Assembly: GCA_030592525.1 (NCBI GenBank)
Contig: JAUVIW010000005.1
Coordinates: forward strand, 1 to 24,195
Source: an archaeon
GTDB lineage: Archaea > B1Sed10-29 > WALL01
Length of the DNA: 24,195 bases
Direction: 5' to 3'
In this document: positions 8,807 through 16,198 of the stretch, piece after piece
Numbering within the stretch: position 1 is the first letter of the stretch
How the letters are laid out: each line of letters starts with the position of its first letter
Notes under the pieces: generated by a model
The model's input: the letters and a program-made list of their open reading frames with translations, nothing else
What the model was told of the DNA's origin: nothing
Database searches by the model: none
Position numbers and translations under genes: made by a program

Positions 8807-9688
8807 TTAGATCCCACTTGGCTTGCTTGACTCGATTACGAACATGAACCCGATGCTCGCCAGCGGCACTGCGAGGTATGTCGTCACCTCGAGCACGAGC
8901 TTGACTGGCACGGGCAGGCCGCCGAGTATTCCCATGATTGCCACGAGAACGAATATCATGACGACTCCTGCGACGAATATCGTGGAGTAGATTTCTGCCA
9001 TCATCGACAGCGTCTCAACGTACTTTGCCTCTGTCCTGCGCTGCTCTTCCATCAGCGTCTTTGATTTCGCCATGAGCATCAGGCGCAGGTCGCCGCCAGT
9101 GCGGATTGTGGCGACAACGCTCCACAAGAGGTCCTTGAACTTGTGGCTCGGCGTTATCTGCGCCTCTGCACTCAGGGCGCTTATCGTGTCGTACCCGAAC
9201 ACGGTCACGTTCCTCGCTATCCTTTGGCATGCGTGTGCGACTTCGCCGTATTCCTTGAACTGGCCGAGCATGTGGAATATGATGTGTGGCGGCACGCCTG
9301 TCCCTGATATCGTGGCCATGTGCGTTGCCGCGAACGCCACGTGCTTGTCAAGCGCGTTCTTGAGCTCGTTGACCCTCCAGCTCGGGTACGCGAGGTACAT
9401 CAGGAATATGCCTCCGGTGGTGAGCCCTGAACTAAACACTATTGCCACGATGACCGACACCAGGTCCGCCTTTGTGAACGACAGCACGTAGAAGAGCACT
9501 ACGAGCGTTATGGTGGGCACTACCAGTGCTGATGTGAGTATGAAGCTCGCGGCGTATTCTTCGAGCGGTGTTGGCTCGCCCATTTTTTTGAGCGCTTGCT
9601 TTATTCCCTGGAAATACGGGAGCACGAGGTGCAGCTGGCGCCTGAACATGCTGTATGCGAGCAGGGAGTATTTTTTGGTTGATATCAT
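8807..9688 (-). CDS. T2SSF/TadC-FlaJ-like membrane platform protein
   Basis: 293 residues from the ATG at 9688, overlapping the ATPase stop (ATGA) and preceded by GGAGGTG. It contains TMs at ~48-71 and ~76-101, a cytosolic T2SSF helical domain (residues ~103-230, with ATISGTGVPPHIIF and TIRTGGDLRL), and TMs at ~234-254 and ~264-286. It should form the membrane core of the type IV pilus-like apparatus together with the 419-residue paralogue downstream. The gene order ATPase, T2SSF, T2SSF is typical of archaeal and Tad-type pilus operons. Confidence 0.92.
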   Translation of the reverse strand: MISTKKYSLLAYSMFRRQLHLVLPYFQGIKQALKKMGEPTPLEEYAASFILTSALVVPTITLVVLFYVLSFTKADLVSVIVAIVFSSGLTTGGIFLMYLAYPSWRVNELKNALDKHVAFAATHMATISGTGVPPHIIFHMLGQFKEYGEVAHACQRIARNVTVFGYDTISALSAEAQITPSHKFKDLLWSVVATIRTGGDLRLMLMAKSKTLMEEQRRTEAKYVETLSMMAEIYSTIFVAGVVMIFVLVAIMGILGGLPVPVKLVLEVTTYLAVPLASIGFMFVIESSKPSGI

Positions 9689-12600
9689 ATGTTCTTGAGC
9701 ACCTCCTGCGGGTTTTTGTAGTACTGCTGGATGACCTTGCCGACATCAACGTAGTACCTGATGTCGTTGTTTTTCATCCAGCGCATGATGCGCGTCCTTC
9801 TCTGGACCTCTTCCCAGACGCTTTTCTCGTCAATGCCCTTGTCCTCGATAATGCCCTGAAGGATGTATGACTTGTCTGACGAGAACTCGAACGTGTCGTC
9901 GCTTGGGTTCCACCTGAACAGCGTGTTGATGATTGGCTCCTGTTCCTTGGTCAGCCCCAGTATTTCCACTACTTCCTTGACGCGGCGGACCTCAATTCCT
10001 TTCACGCGTGCCTTGGTGAGCACGAGCACTATGTTCAGGTGCTGCAGCAGCCCGGCGGATAGGTTTATCGGGGGGGTTTGGAGGCGGTGCATCACCGCGT
10101 CCACGGAGTCTCCGTGAATCGTGGCCATTCCTGCGTGCCCGGTGTTGTGTAGCATCACGCCTCCGAGCCCGCCGATGAAGTTTTGCGTACCCGGCACGCA
10201 CAAGTCGTAGACTGGCTCGGCTTCCTTGAGCTTTATTTTTTCAACTGATTTCACTATGTCGATGTACGTGTCTTCTTTTACCCTTGGGTTGCGCAGCCCT
10301 TTTGGCGCGAGTTCGCATTTTTTCCCGATTAGCGGTGCGAGCCCCATGAACTTTTCTTGCGCTTTCTTTCTCGCGAACTCTATCCTGTACAGCCCTTCTT
10401 TTTCGTAGATGTGAGCGTGGATTCCCAGTTCAAGCAATAGCTTAGTCAAGTCGTCTGCGAGCACTCCTGATTTTGTTGTGTACTGGAAGCATTTCCTTCT
10501 AATTGAGCCGTCGCCGGTGTATAGTGCGCCGAGGAACTGCCCGACTTTTTGTGCTGAGAGCCCGAACACGAACGAGGGCACGCGTTTTGCCTTGCCTTCG
10601 TAGCAGTACTTCTTGAAGAACTTGGAAATTGTTTGGTGGTTGTAGACAAGTTCAGTGCACGTGCCCCATCCGCCTGTGCAGGCGCGTTCACGTGGGCTGC
10701 TGCCGGCAACCGCTTTGATGCAGTGGCGCATGTCGTTGAGCACTTCCGGGTCAGAGTTGTACAGTGCGAGTGTGCCGTTGGCCGTGTTCAGCGACCCTTC
10801 TGACACGTGGTATCCCATCAGCCGTAGCAGTTCAGGGGTTAGTTCGAGTTGTGGGCGCGAGCTTTTGCTCCGCCTGTCGAATCTCACGAGTATGTTCGCC
10901 GGGCTGTTGGATATGCCTGCTGCTTTCAGGAGCTTTTTGTAGGCGTTGAGCTTGAGTGCTGATGGCTTAATTCCGTAGTAATCCGATATCGTTGCCACGC
11001 CCGCTGCCTTGCCTGCTTTTTCCCAGCCAAGTATGCGTGATGCTTTTTTGATGTATTCTGGTGCTAAGACTCGAAGGCCTGGCAGCAGCTTCGTCAGGTC
11101 CAAGAACTGCTTGTCGGCGTAGCCGCCGGGCAGGCTTGCTGGCACAATGATTTTTGAGCCGGGCTTGAGATCTTTCACTGGAATAGGCTTTATGCTTCCG
11201 TTGTGCCACGTGAACACCGAGTGGTCTCCGGTTGTCTGGACGCGCCTCCCTGTCAGTGTTCTTATTTCGTGGAGCTCTTTCCTTGGCTTGTGCTCCACGC
11301 AGCCTGTAAGTGGCACTAGTTCGGCTTTTTTGGTTTGTAGGTTTATTGTTGGGGCTTTGTACCCTGTTAGGTCCTTGCCCGAGAGCTTTTTTATCTCGAT
11401 GTTTTGGGTGAACCCGTTCCCGTCAACCACGAGCACTCTTTCGTTTCCGCGCACTGACGCCATCCCTTGGAACAGCACGTACGCTTCCTTTCCACGCACC
11501 TCTCCCACGATGAGCTCGTCGGGCCTCTCACGCAGCGCCGCCCTTAGGAGGTCGTACATTGTTATCTCCCCTTGCTTGCGGCCCGTCATGTCTTCCCTGC
11601 CGAAGCCCGTGCGCACTACTTTTTGTATCCAGTGCTCGTGCGGCAGCCTGATTTCCGGCGTATCCTCTATGCTCACAATCTTGGCTTCCGAGGGCAGGAA
11701 CATGCTTAGCGCGTTCAATGAGCTTGTCTTTCCGGTCGCGGTCCCTCCGGCCACGAGGATGGAGCGCTTGTACTCAATCGCGAGCCACAGGTAGGCGGCC
11801 ATCATTTCGGGTATGGTGCCGAACTTGATGAGGTCAGTGATTGTCAGCGGGTCTCTCGTGAACTTCCTTATCGTGAACGTGCTGCCGTGCATCGCGATGT
11901 CCTTGTGCGATGAGTACGTGGCTTGCACACGCGAGCCGTCCGGAAGCGCGCCGTCAAGCAGCGGCTCCGCGACGCTGATGTGCTTCCCGCACCTTTGCGC
12001 GAGCTTGGTGATGAACTGGTTCAGGTTGTCGTCGTTCGGGAACTTGATGTTTGTTGGGACGCTTGCGTACTTCCTGTGGTAAATGTACAGCGGTATGTCG
12101 ACACCGTCGCACGACACATCCTCAATGTTCGGGTCGTGCATGAGCGGCTCAATCGTCGACAGCCCGAGGAAATCGCGGTAAATGAAGTACAGTATTTTCG
12201 CGTACTCGTCCTTGCTGAGCTGTATCCCGTAGTCCGCGATGACCTTGTTTATCTTGTTCTTGAGTACGGTGCGGATGCTTTTGGCTTCCTTGACCTCGAA
12301 CAGGTTGACGTCCAGGAGGTCCACGACCAGCTCCTTGATTGTTCTCAGCTGCCTTTCCTGCTCCTTTGTCAGGTAGGGCTCGAGGACATAGTACTCCAAG
12401 TGGTTTTTTTCCGCGTTCCATTTGAGGTTCGCCATTGAGAACGGCTTGATGAGTGGGTACAGGCTGTCAATCTCATCGAACCTTGGCGGCTCCCATGTTG
12501 ACGGCATGGTCTTGATGTATTGCGTGGGTATCTTGTGCGCCTTGATGGGGATGTTGCGCATCCTTCCGCCGACGTCCAGTGCTTCGCCCTGCTCTGTTTT

Positions 12601-13008
12601 CCTTGCCGCAATCCCCGCGCCCATTGCCGCCATCATCGGCTTGCCGACCGGCATTGCCCCTGAGCGCTGCGGTATCTGTATCTGCTGTTTTGCTTGGACT
12701 GAGCCGAAGTCAATGGATTTTGTTTGGCTTACGCTGTTTCCGGCTGTTGGGAGTGCGCCGGGCTTGAGCCCTGCCTCGTACTCTGCCTTCATTTTGCTCA
12801 TGCGCTCGCTGTCCTGTGCTGACGGCGCTTTTTCCCCGGCATAGTCCTTGAATTCCTGTATCGCATCGCCTATGTCCTTTATGACTGCTTTGGGGCGCTG
12901 TGCCTCGTCGAAGTCCGGCAGCTCCTCTGTTCTTTTGCGCGTGGGGCGCTCTTTGGCTATTCTCTGCGCGGTTTTCTTGAGGAGCTTTCTTGGTATTGCC
13001 ATAGGCAT
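9685..13008 (-). CDS. Type II/IV secretion ATPase (VirB11/KlbA-like) interrupted by an intein
   Basis: 1,107 residues from the ATG at 13008 (TGATG overlap with the upstream stop; a TTG two codons earlier and an ATG two codons later are alternatives). About 160 basic, low-complexity residues precede the ATPase N-domain (EPPRFDEIDSLYPLI). The motor has Walker A GGTATGKT (421-428) and a Walker B/His-box region ELIVGEVRGKEAYVLF (~498-513). The conserved GMATGHAG segment is split by a 438-residue intein (518-955), and the extein resumes at TGHAGMATIHGDS. After splicing, a ~669-residue hexameric ATPase would power assembly of the adjacent pilins. The homologous KlbA ATPases of some methanogens and Thermococcales are known intein hosts. 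Confidence 0.93.
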   Translation of the reverse strand: MPMAIPRKLLKKTAQRIAKERPTRKRTEELPDFDEAQRPKAVIKDIGDAIQEFKDYAGEKAPSAQDSERMSKMKAEYEAGLKPGALPTAGNSVSQTKSIDFGSVQAKQQIQIPQRSGAMPVGKPMMAAMGAGIAARKTEQGEALDVGGRMRNIPIKAHKIPTQYIKTMPSTWEPPRFDEIDSLYPLIKPFSMANLKWNAEKNHLEYYVLEPYLTKEQERQLRTIKELVVDLLDVNLFEVKEAKSIRTVLKNKINKVIADYGIQLSKDEYAKILYFIYRDFLGLSTIEPLMHDPNIEDVSCDGVDIPLYIYHRKYASVPTNIKFPNDDNLNQFITKLAQRCGKHISVAEPLLDGALPDGSRVQATYSSHKDIAMHGSTFTIRKFTRDPLTITDLIKFGTIPEMMAAYLWLAIEYKRSILVAGGTATGKTSSLNALSMFLPSEAKIVSIEDTPEIRLPHEHWIQKVVRTGFGREDMTGRKQGEITMYDLLRAALRERPDELIVGEVRGKEAYVLFQGMASVRGNERVLVVDGNGFTQNIEIKKLSGKDLTGYKAPTINLQTKKAELVPLTGCVEHKPRKELHEIRTLTGRRVQTTGDHSVFTWHNGSIKPIPVKDLKPGSKIIVPASLPGGYADKQFLDLTKLLPGLRVLAPEYIKKASRILGWEKAGKAAGVATISDYYGIKPSALKLNAYKKLLKAAGISNSPANILVRFDRRSKSSRPQLELTPELLRLMGYHVSEGSLNTANGTLALYNSDPEVLNDMRHCIKAVAGSSPRERACTGGWGTCTELVYNHQTISKFFKKYCYEGKAKRVPSFVFGLSAQKVGQFLGALYTGDGSIRRKCFQYTTKSGVLADDLTKLLLELGIHAHIYEKEGLYRIEFARKKAQEKFMGLAPLIGKKCELAPKGLRNPRVKEDTYIDIVKSVEKIKLKEAEPVYDLCVPGTQNFIGGLGGVMLHNTGHAGMATIHGDSVDAVMHRLQTPPINLSAGLLQHLNIVLVLTKARVKGIEVRRVKEVVEILGLTKEQEPIINTLFRWNPSDDTFEFSSDKSYILQGIIEDKGIDEKSVWEEVQRRTRIMRWMKNNDIRYYVDVGKVIQQYYKNPQEVLKNI
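10144..11457 (-). mobile_element. Intein with LAGLIDADG homing endonuclease
   Basis: 438 codons in frame inside the ATPase gene. The first residue is Ser (SVRGNERVLVVDGNG, block A). Block B is TTGDHSVF (T592-H596 of the precursor). The end is EPVYDLCVP...GVMLHN, with penultimate His and terminal Asn, followed by extein Thr. This gives a Ser1/Thr+1 class 1 intein leaving GMA-TGHAG. Between the splicing blocks are two LAGLIDADG motifs, LMGYHVSEGSL (~730-740) and FLGALYTGDGSI (~825-836). Both acidic residues (E, D) are intact, so the endonuclease may be active. The boundaries follow from the extein consensus; starting one residue earlier (Ala) would leave GM-TGHAG and fits less well. Confidence 0.93.
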
Positions 13009-13475
13009 CAACAATTGAGGTATATGTGGTAATTTTGCCCTGCTACGAGCGTGGTGTTGCGTGTCACGTTATAGCAGAAGTACGGTGGGTACTGCAGCCT
13101 CGTGTCCGCGCTCACGTACGATGCGTTGAGGTACAGTGGCTGCAGTATGGTTGCCTGGGGCCATTTGCTTGACTTGATTTCCGCGTACCACATGCCGCTG
13201 ATGTTTGTCATCCCGATGCTGTACTGCCCGGATATCGTGTCTTTGCTTAGGGGCACGTGGAGCGTTTGGTTCGTGCTCCTGCCCATCCCTATCTGCCCGA
13301 TTGTGCTGAGCATGTTCACGCCGATGTATTCGCCTACCGGCGCAAGGACTTTTTCCATGTTCTGCCGCTTCATTGTCTCGTCAAGTGCGAGTGACGCGTA
13401 CATGATTGCTATGAGCAGTATGAATCCCACTGCCATGTGGAGCAAGAATGCTGTGCTTAGCTGCCCTTTTAACAT
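13008..13475 (-). CDS. Pilin-like protein preceding the ATPase
   Basis: 155 residues from the ATG at 13475, overlapping the previous gene by 7 bases; earlier in-frame codons lie inside that gene and give an implausible basic N-terminus. MLKGQLSTAFLLHMAVGFILL has the short basic leader and Gly of a prepilin followed by a TM helix (~8-28), but no Glu at +5. The ectodomain holds several sequons (NQT, NIS, NAS, NVT, NTT), suggesting N-glycosylation, and two Cys near the C-terminus (YFCYN and the final Cys). No named family recognised. It is probably a minor pilin of the same machine. Confidence 0.78.
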   Translation of the reverse strand: MLKGQLSTAFLLHMAVGFILLIAIMYASLALDETMKRQNMEKVLAPVGEYIGVNMLSTIGQIGMGRSTNQTLHVPLSKDTISGQYSIGMTNISGMWYAEIKSSKWPQATILQPLYLNASYVSADTRLQYPPYFCYNVTRNTTLVAGQNYHIYLNC

Positions 13476-14092
13476 ATCCTTACCATCACCATCGGCTTGC
13501 TGCTGGTCGCGTTGTACCCCATTTTCCTTACGGTCATGCGCGAGCGTGGCCCGCTTTTGCCCATGCACGTGGGGTCGGCGTATATCTCGATGCTGTCGTC
13601 GCAGCTGACAATCTCAACGAACTGCACGTCGTCGCCGAGCGCTCCCCTGTACACGTTTGTGTAGAGTACGCGCCCCATTGTCATCCCTGTGCCGGTGTCC
13701 TCAATCAAGGTGCTCGTGGTGTTGCACCTGCATGCTGAAAGCGGGGCGCAGCCGGGTGACGCTGTGGTGATTGGAGTGTATGTTTTCGTGTTTATTTGCG
13801 CCGAGAACTTCACCCAATTGTTGTCCTCGTCAACTCTCACCACTCCCTTTGGATAGTAGAGATCCATGACTGTGGTGAAATTTATGTCTCCGTGCGCGAC
13901 CGTTTGTATTGCTGCATCTGCACTGACCATCATGCTCTCAGCAGCGGCACCTAACGGAGCGTCTTCCAGCCTGGCTATTTCTGCGTTCCCGTAAATGTAT
14001 GCGCCCATTGAGAGTATTGCTACGATGGCCAGCAGGAGCACGTACGACACAGTCGGGCTCACACCTCGCGATAACCCTGCTCTGACCGGCAT
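13469..14092 (-). CDS. Archaeal pilin-like protein, first gene of the pilus operon
   Basis: 207 residues from the ATG at 14092. A TTG at 14110 would give six more residues, but the TATA box at 14116-14125 places transcription start close to 14092, favouring a leaderless ATG start. The N-terminus LSRGVSPTVSYVLLLAIVAILSMGAYIYG matches the G-V-S-P-(V/T) hydrophobic pattern of the archaeal pilin N-terminal family (PF07790/DUF1628-like). The ectodomain is beta-rich with a Cys cluster (PGCAPLSACRCN) and further Cys near the end (VSCDD, PTCMG). As the promoter-proximal gene it may be the most highly expressed pilin. Confidence 0.82.
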   Translation of the reverse strand: MPVRAGLSRGVSPTVSYVLLLAIVAILSMGAYIYGNAEIARLEDAPLGAAAESMMVSADAAIQTVAHGDINFTTVMDLYYPKGVVRVDEDNNWVKFSAQINTKTYTPITTASPGCAPLSACRCNTTSTLIEDTGTGMTMGRVLYTNVYRGALGDDVQFVEIVSCDDSIEIYADPTCMGKSGPRSRMTVRKMGYNATSSKPMVMVRIC

Positions 14093-14115
14093 CTGCCCAG
14101 AGTAACTCAAAATTC

Positions 14116-14125
14116 CTTTATAAAG
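14116..14125 (-). promoter_or_regulatory. TATA box of the pilus operon
   Basis: CTTTATAAAG is centred about 28 bases upstream of the ATG at 14092, preceded by a purine/A-containing stretch that could be a BRE. This spacing predicts a leaderless or nearly leaderless transcript reading through ten genes to the left edge. Confidence 0.7.
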
Positions 14126-14161
14126 GTTGTCTTAAACAAGGTGTTTTAGGGCATTTTTGCA

Positions 14162-14857
14162 CTATCTCACCTGTTCGTACTCGTCGTGGCTCTTCCCAGT
14201 GGTCATGTATTTCCAGGCGTTCGTGATGTGGTGCCAGAGAAACTTCCTGTACCCCCATCCCTTTACCCTTCTGGTGCTCACGCGCACCTTGGCTTTGGGC
14301 GTGAACCTCAGCTTCCCGCGGGCCTTGAGCCGCTTCAAAATATCGAGGTCCTCTGCCATCACGAGGTCCGTGTTCCACCCGCCTATTGCCTCAAAATCCT
14401 TCCTGCGGAAGGAGACGTTGCTCCCCGCCGCTATCGTGACCCCGAGCGCATTAGCGAGGCGCATGTACCAGTTGAACACGAAGTCGGTGCCGAATGCCTG
14501 CAGCCAGTCCCCGTCCAGCGCGTATATCGGCCCGTACGTGGCCACATTGCCGTTGTACGACTCCCACACTGCCTTGAGAAATTCCTTGTCCGCCTTGATG
14601 TCGGCATCGGTGCTCACAATGATTTTTCCTTTCGCAATAGCACACGCTTTCTGCCTTCCCGCACTAATCGTGGGCTTTGGCTCGACAACGAATTTGGCTC
14701 CGTACTTGCGGCATATTGCCTTGGTCCTGTCTTTTGACCCGCCGTCACCGATGATTATCTCATACTTCCCGCCAAAGGACTGCTCCTTGAGGCTTTTGAG
14801 CGTTCTCCCTATGCACTTCTCTTCGTTCATGGTGGGTATGATAACGCTTATGTCCAT
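14162..14857 (-). CDS. Family 2 glycosyltransferase
   Basis: 231 residues; the ATG at 14857 fits a leaderless promoter. GT-A fold features are present: MDISVIIPTMNEEKCIGRTL at the start, GDGGSKDRT (nucleotide-binding loop, ~37-45), the metal-binding STDADI (DAD 84-86), and an AED motif (168-170) as catalytic base region. No strong TM segment is present, so it is probably membrane-associated at the cytosolic face. It transfers a sugar from a nucleotide-sugar to an acceptor that the sequence does not reveal. The divergent partner makes polyprenyl diphosphate, and the downstream operon makes sequon-rich surface proteins. A lipid-linked glycan or S-layer/pilus glycosylation role is therefore plausible, but inferred. 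Confidence 0.88.
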   Translation of the reverse strand: MDISVIIPTMNEEKCIGRTLKSLKEQSFGGKYEIIIGDGGSKDRTKAICRKYGAKFVVEPKPTISAGRQKACAIAKGKIIVSTDADIKADKEFLKAVWESYNGNVATYGPIYALDGDWLQAFGTDFVFNWYMRLANALGVTIAAGSNVSFRRKDFEAIGGWNTDLVMAEDLDILKRLKARGKLRFTPKAKVRVSTRRVKGWGYRKFLWHHITNAWKYMTTGKSHDEYEQVR

Positions 14858-14865
14858 TGGAAACC

Positions 14866-14873
14866 CTTTTATT
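14866..14873 (+). promoter_or_regulatory. TATA-like box for the cis-prenyltransferase gene
   Basis: CTTTTATT, preceded by GGAAACC as possible BRE, is centred about 29 bases before the ATG at 14899, predicting a leaderless message. The 11-base string CTTTTATTCCG recurs in the predicted promoter of the gene starting at 16130. Confidence 0.55.
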
Positions 14874-14880
14874 CCGGCTT

Positions 14881-14892
14881 TGTTAAAAAAGG
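14881..14892 (-). promoter_or_regulatory. TATA-like box for the glycosyltransferase gene
   Basis: On the minus strand CCTTTTTTAACA is centred about 29 bases before the ATG at 14857, with an AAACC stretch just upstream as a possible BRE. It lies inside the 41-base spacer shared with the divergent cis-prenyltransferase gene. Confidence 0.5.
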
Positions 14893-14898
14893 TTTCTT

Positions 14899-15567
14899 AT
14901 GCTTTCAAGCATCGCTTTCATTCCTGACGGCAATCGCCGCTTCGCGCGGAAGAATGCGCTCAGCCTAAGCGCGGCTTATTTGCAGGGGTTTGGCAAGGCA
15001 CAGGATGTGTGGCGGTGGTCCTTGGAGTCCGGCGTGAAGGAAACGACTGTGTGGGCATTGTCGACCGAGAACCTGCAGCGCAATCCCTTGGAGCTGCGTG
15101 TGTTTATGGGCTTGCTTGAGCACAAGCTGCGCAGCTTGCTGAAGGAGCCGCTCGTGAGCGAGCACAGCGTCCAGGTCAACATCTTGGGCCGCCTCTCACT
15201 TTTGTCGAACGGCGTCAGGAAGGCGATTGACAGCATTCATGAGGTCACTGCGGATAACACTGGCCACATCGCGAACATTTGCATTGGGTACGGCGGCCGC
15301 GCTGAGATTGTGGATGCAATCAACTCCCTTTTGCAGCGTGGCGCACCGATAACAGAGCAGACAATCTCAACCGCTTTGTACACTGCGTCCGAGCCGGACA
15401 TTATCGTGCGCACTGGCGGCACGCAGCGCCTGTCTGGCTTCATGCCTTGGCAGTCAACTTACTCCGAGCTTTACTTTTGTGACAAGCTGTGGCCTGAGTT
15501 TTCTCGCGGGGATTTTGATGATGTGCTGAAGTCGTATGACTCGCGCGAGCGCCGTTACGGCAAGTAG
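14899..15567 (+). CDS. uppS: Cis-prenyltransferase (undecaprenyl/polyprenyl diphosphate synthase family)
   Basis: 222 residues, slightly shorter than the usual ~250. It condenses isopentenyl diphosphate units onto an allylic primer to make the long polyprenyl diphosphate carrier for glycan assembly at the membrane. Family motifs seen in order: FIPDGNRRFARKN (catalytic Asp, residues ~8-20), STENLQRNPLEL, CIGYGGRAEI, DIIVRTGGTQRLSGFMPWQ, YSELYF, LWPEF and RERRYGK. The conserved RTxGE-x-R-L/I-S motif reads RTGGTQRLS, with Thr replacing a Glu that in the E. coli enzyme (E213) takes part in Mg/IPP binding. The fold assignment is secure; full activity is less so. It overlaps the end of the convergent gene by 13 bases. 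Confidence 0.93.
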   Translation: MLSSIAFIPDGNRRFARKNALSLSAAYLQGFGKAQDVWRWSLESGVKETTVWALSTENLQRNPLELRVFMGLLEHKLRSLLKEPLVSEHSVQVNILGRLSLLSNGVRKAIDSIHEVTADNTGHIANICIGYGGRAEIVDAINSLLQRGAPITEQTISTALYTASEPDIIVRTGGTQRLSGFMPWQSTYSELYFCDKLWPEFSRGDFDDVLKSYDSRERRYGK

Positions 15568-16130
15568 CTGCACTCAATCACTTCTTCGGCATTGGGCCCG
15601 ACAACGACGATTCCACCCCTAACCACGACAGTGGTATCGCCTTTCCTGTAAACGCTCGTGGGCCCGCGTGTTATTTCGTCCCACTCGCCGGACTGCAGCA
15701 CTTGCTCGTACACGCCCACTGCCGCCGCGTCATCGGTAACCGCGATGGTTGTCGTGCCGTCGTAGTACTCTCGCCCGTCAATTACTATCTCGTTCCCCTC
15801 GACTGTCGCGCCCAGCTGCCGTGCGTACTCCACTGCCTCTTCCGGCACTTCGAGCACGAGCGCCTTTTCCTCGCACTCCGGCCCGAGGCACGCGCACACT
15901 CCCGACAATTCGGGCGTGGGCGGCAGCGTAATGAAGTAGTAGCTTGCGCCCCCGACCACCGCCAGCAAGAGTGCCACCACTATCACTGGCATTATCGGGA
16001 ACGGCTTTTTTTCTGGCGGCGCGATTTCTGGCGGCGGTGTGCCTGGTAGCCATGTTTCTCCGTTCCAGTAGTACCACACATCTCCTTGCTTGGACCACTG
16101 GTATCCTTGGCTGTCTTTGGGGTATTCCAC
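15555..16130 (-). CDS. Single-pass membrane protein with WW-like N-terminal motif
   Basis: 191 residues from a GTG at 16130, chosen because a TATA-like box lies about 27 bases upstream. The cytosolic N-terminus contains GYQWSKQGDVWYYWNGETW, an aromatic-rich motif resembling the short WW/DUF2510-like modules that precede TM helices in other prokaryotic surface proteins. A Pro-rich linker, a TM helix (~46-67) and an extracytoplasmic domain of about 120 residues follow. That domain has Cys residues (GVCACLGPEC and a late Cys) and alternating beta/alpha pattern (ATVEGNEIVIDG, STVYRKGDTTVVVRG-like). No enzyme motif was found and the function is unknown. Its 3' end overlaps uppS tail to tail. Confidence 0.75.
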   Translation of the reverse strand: MEYPKDSQGYQWSKQGDVWYYWNGETWLPGTPPPEIAPPEKKPFPIMPVIVVALLLAVVGGASYYFITLPPTPELSGVCACLGPECEEKALVLEVPEEAVEYARQLGATVEGNEIVIDGREYYDGTTTIAVTDDAAAVGVYEQVLQSGEWDEITRGPTSVYRKGDTTVVVRGGIVVVGPNAEEVIECSYLP

Positions 16131-16153
16131 TGCTGTCAGCCACTCAGTATCGG

Positions 16154-16161
16154 AATAAAAG
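16154..16161 (-). promoter_or_regulatory. TATA-like box for the gene starting at 16130
   Basis: The minus strand reads CTTTTATT (followed by CCG), centred about 27 bases upstream of the GTG at 16130. It supports a leaderless GTG start. Confidence 0.5.
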
Positions 16162-16168
16162 CGTAACC

Positions 16169-16176
16169 CTTTTAGC
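16169..16176 (+). promoter_or_regulatory. TATA-like box for the arcC-argF operon
   Basis: CTTTTAGC is centred about 26 bases before the ATG at 16199. It is a weak match, but its position repeats the pattern of the other free-standing genes in the window. Confidence 0.45.
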
Positions 16177-16198
16177 CCTGAACGCTGTTTTTCCTGCG

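Noticed and set aside
11455..11460. Intein beginning at the preceding Ala, as in KlbA inteins with Ala1
   Set aside because: Removing Ala would leave GM-TGHAG; the ATPase family has GMATGHAG-like sequence, which requires Ser as residue 1.
13476..13568. Upstream start for the pilin-like gene preceding the ATPase
   Set aside because: It gives a highly charged N-terminus overlapping the previous gene and would bury the TM helix; the ATG at 13475 gives a normal prepilin-like leader.
14157..14927. Plus-strand open frame of 256 codons across the glycosyltransferase
   Set aside because: It is entirely antisense to a clear family 2 glycosyltransferase and runs into uppS; it has no promoter or recognisable motif.
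15944..16198. N-terminal extension of carbamate kinase by 85 codons
   Set aside because: It would overlap the divergent gene and add sequence absent from the family; the ATG at 16199 gives the canonical MRFVVALGGNALI and fits the TATA spacing.
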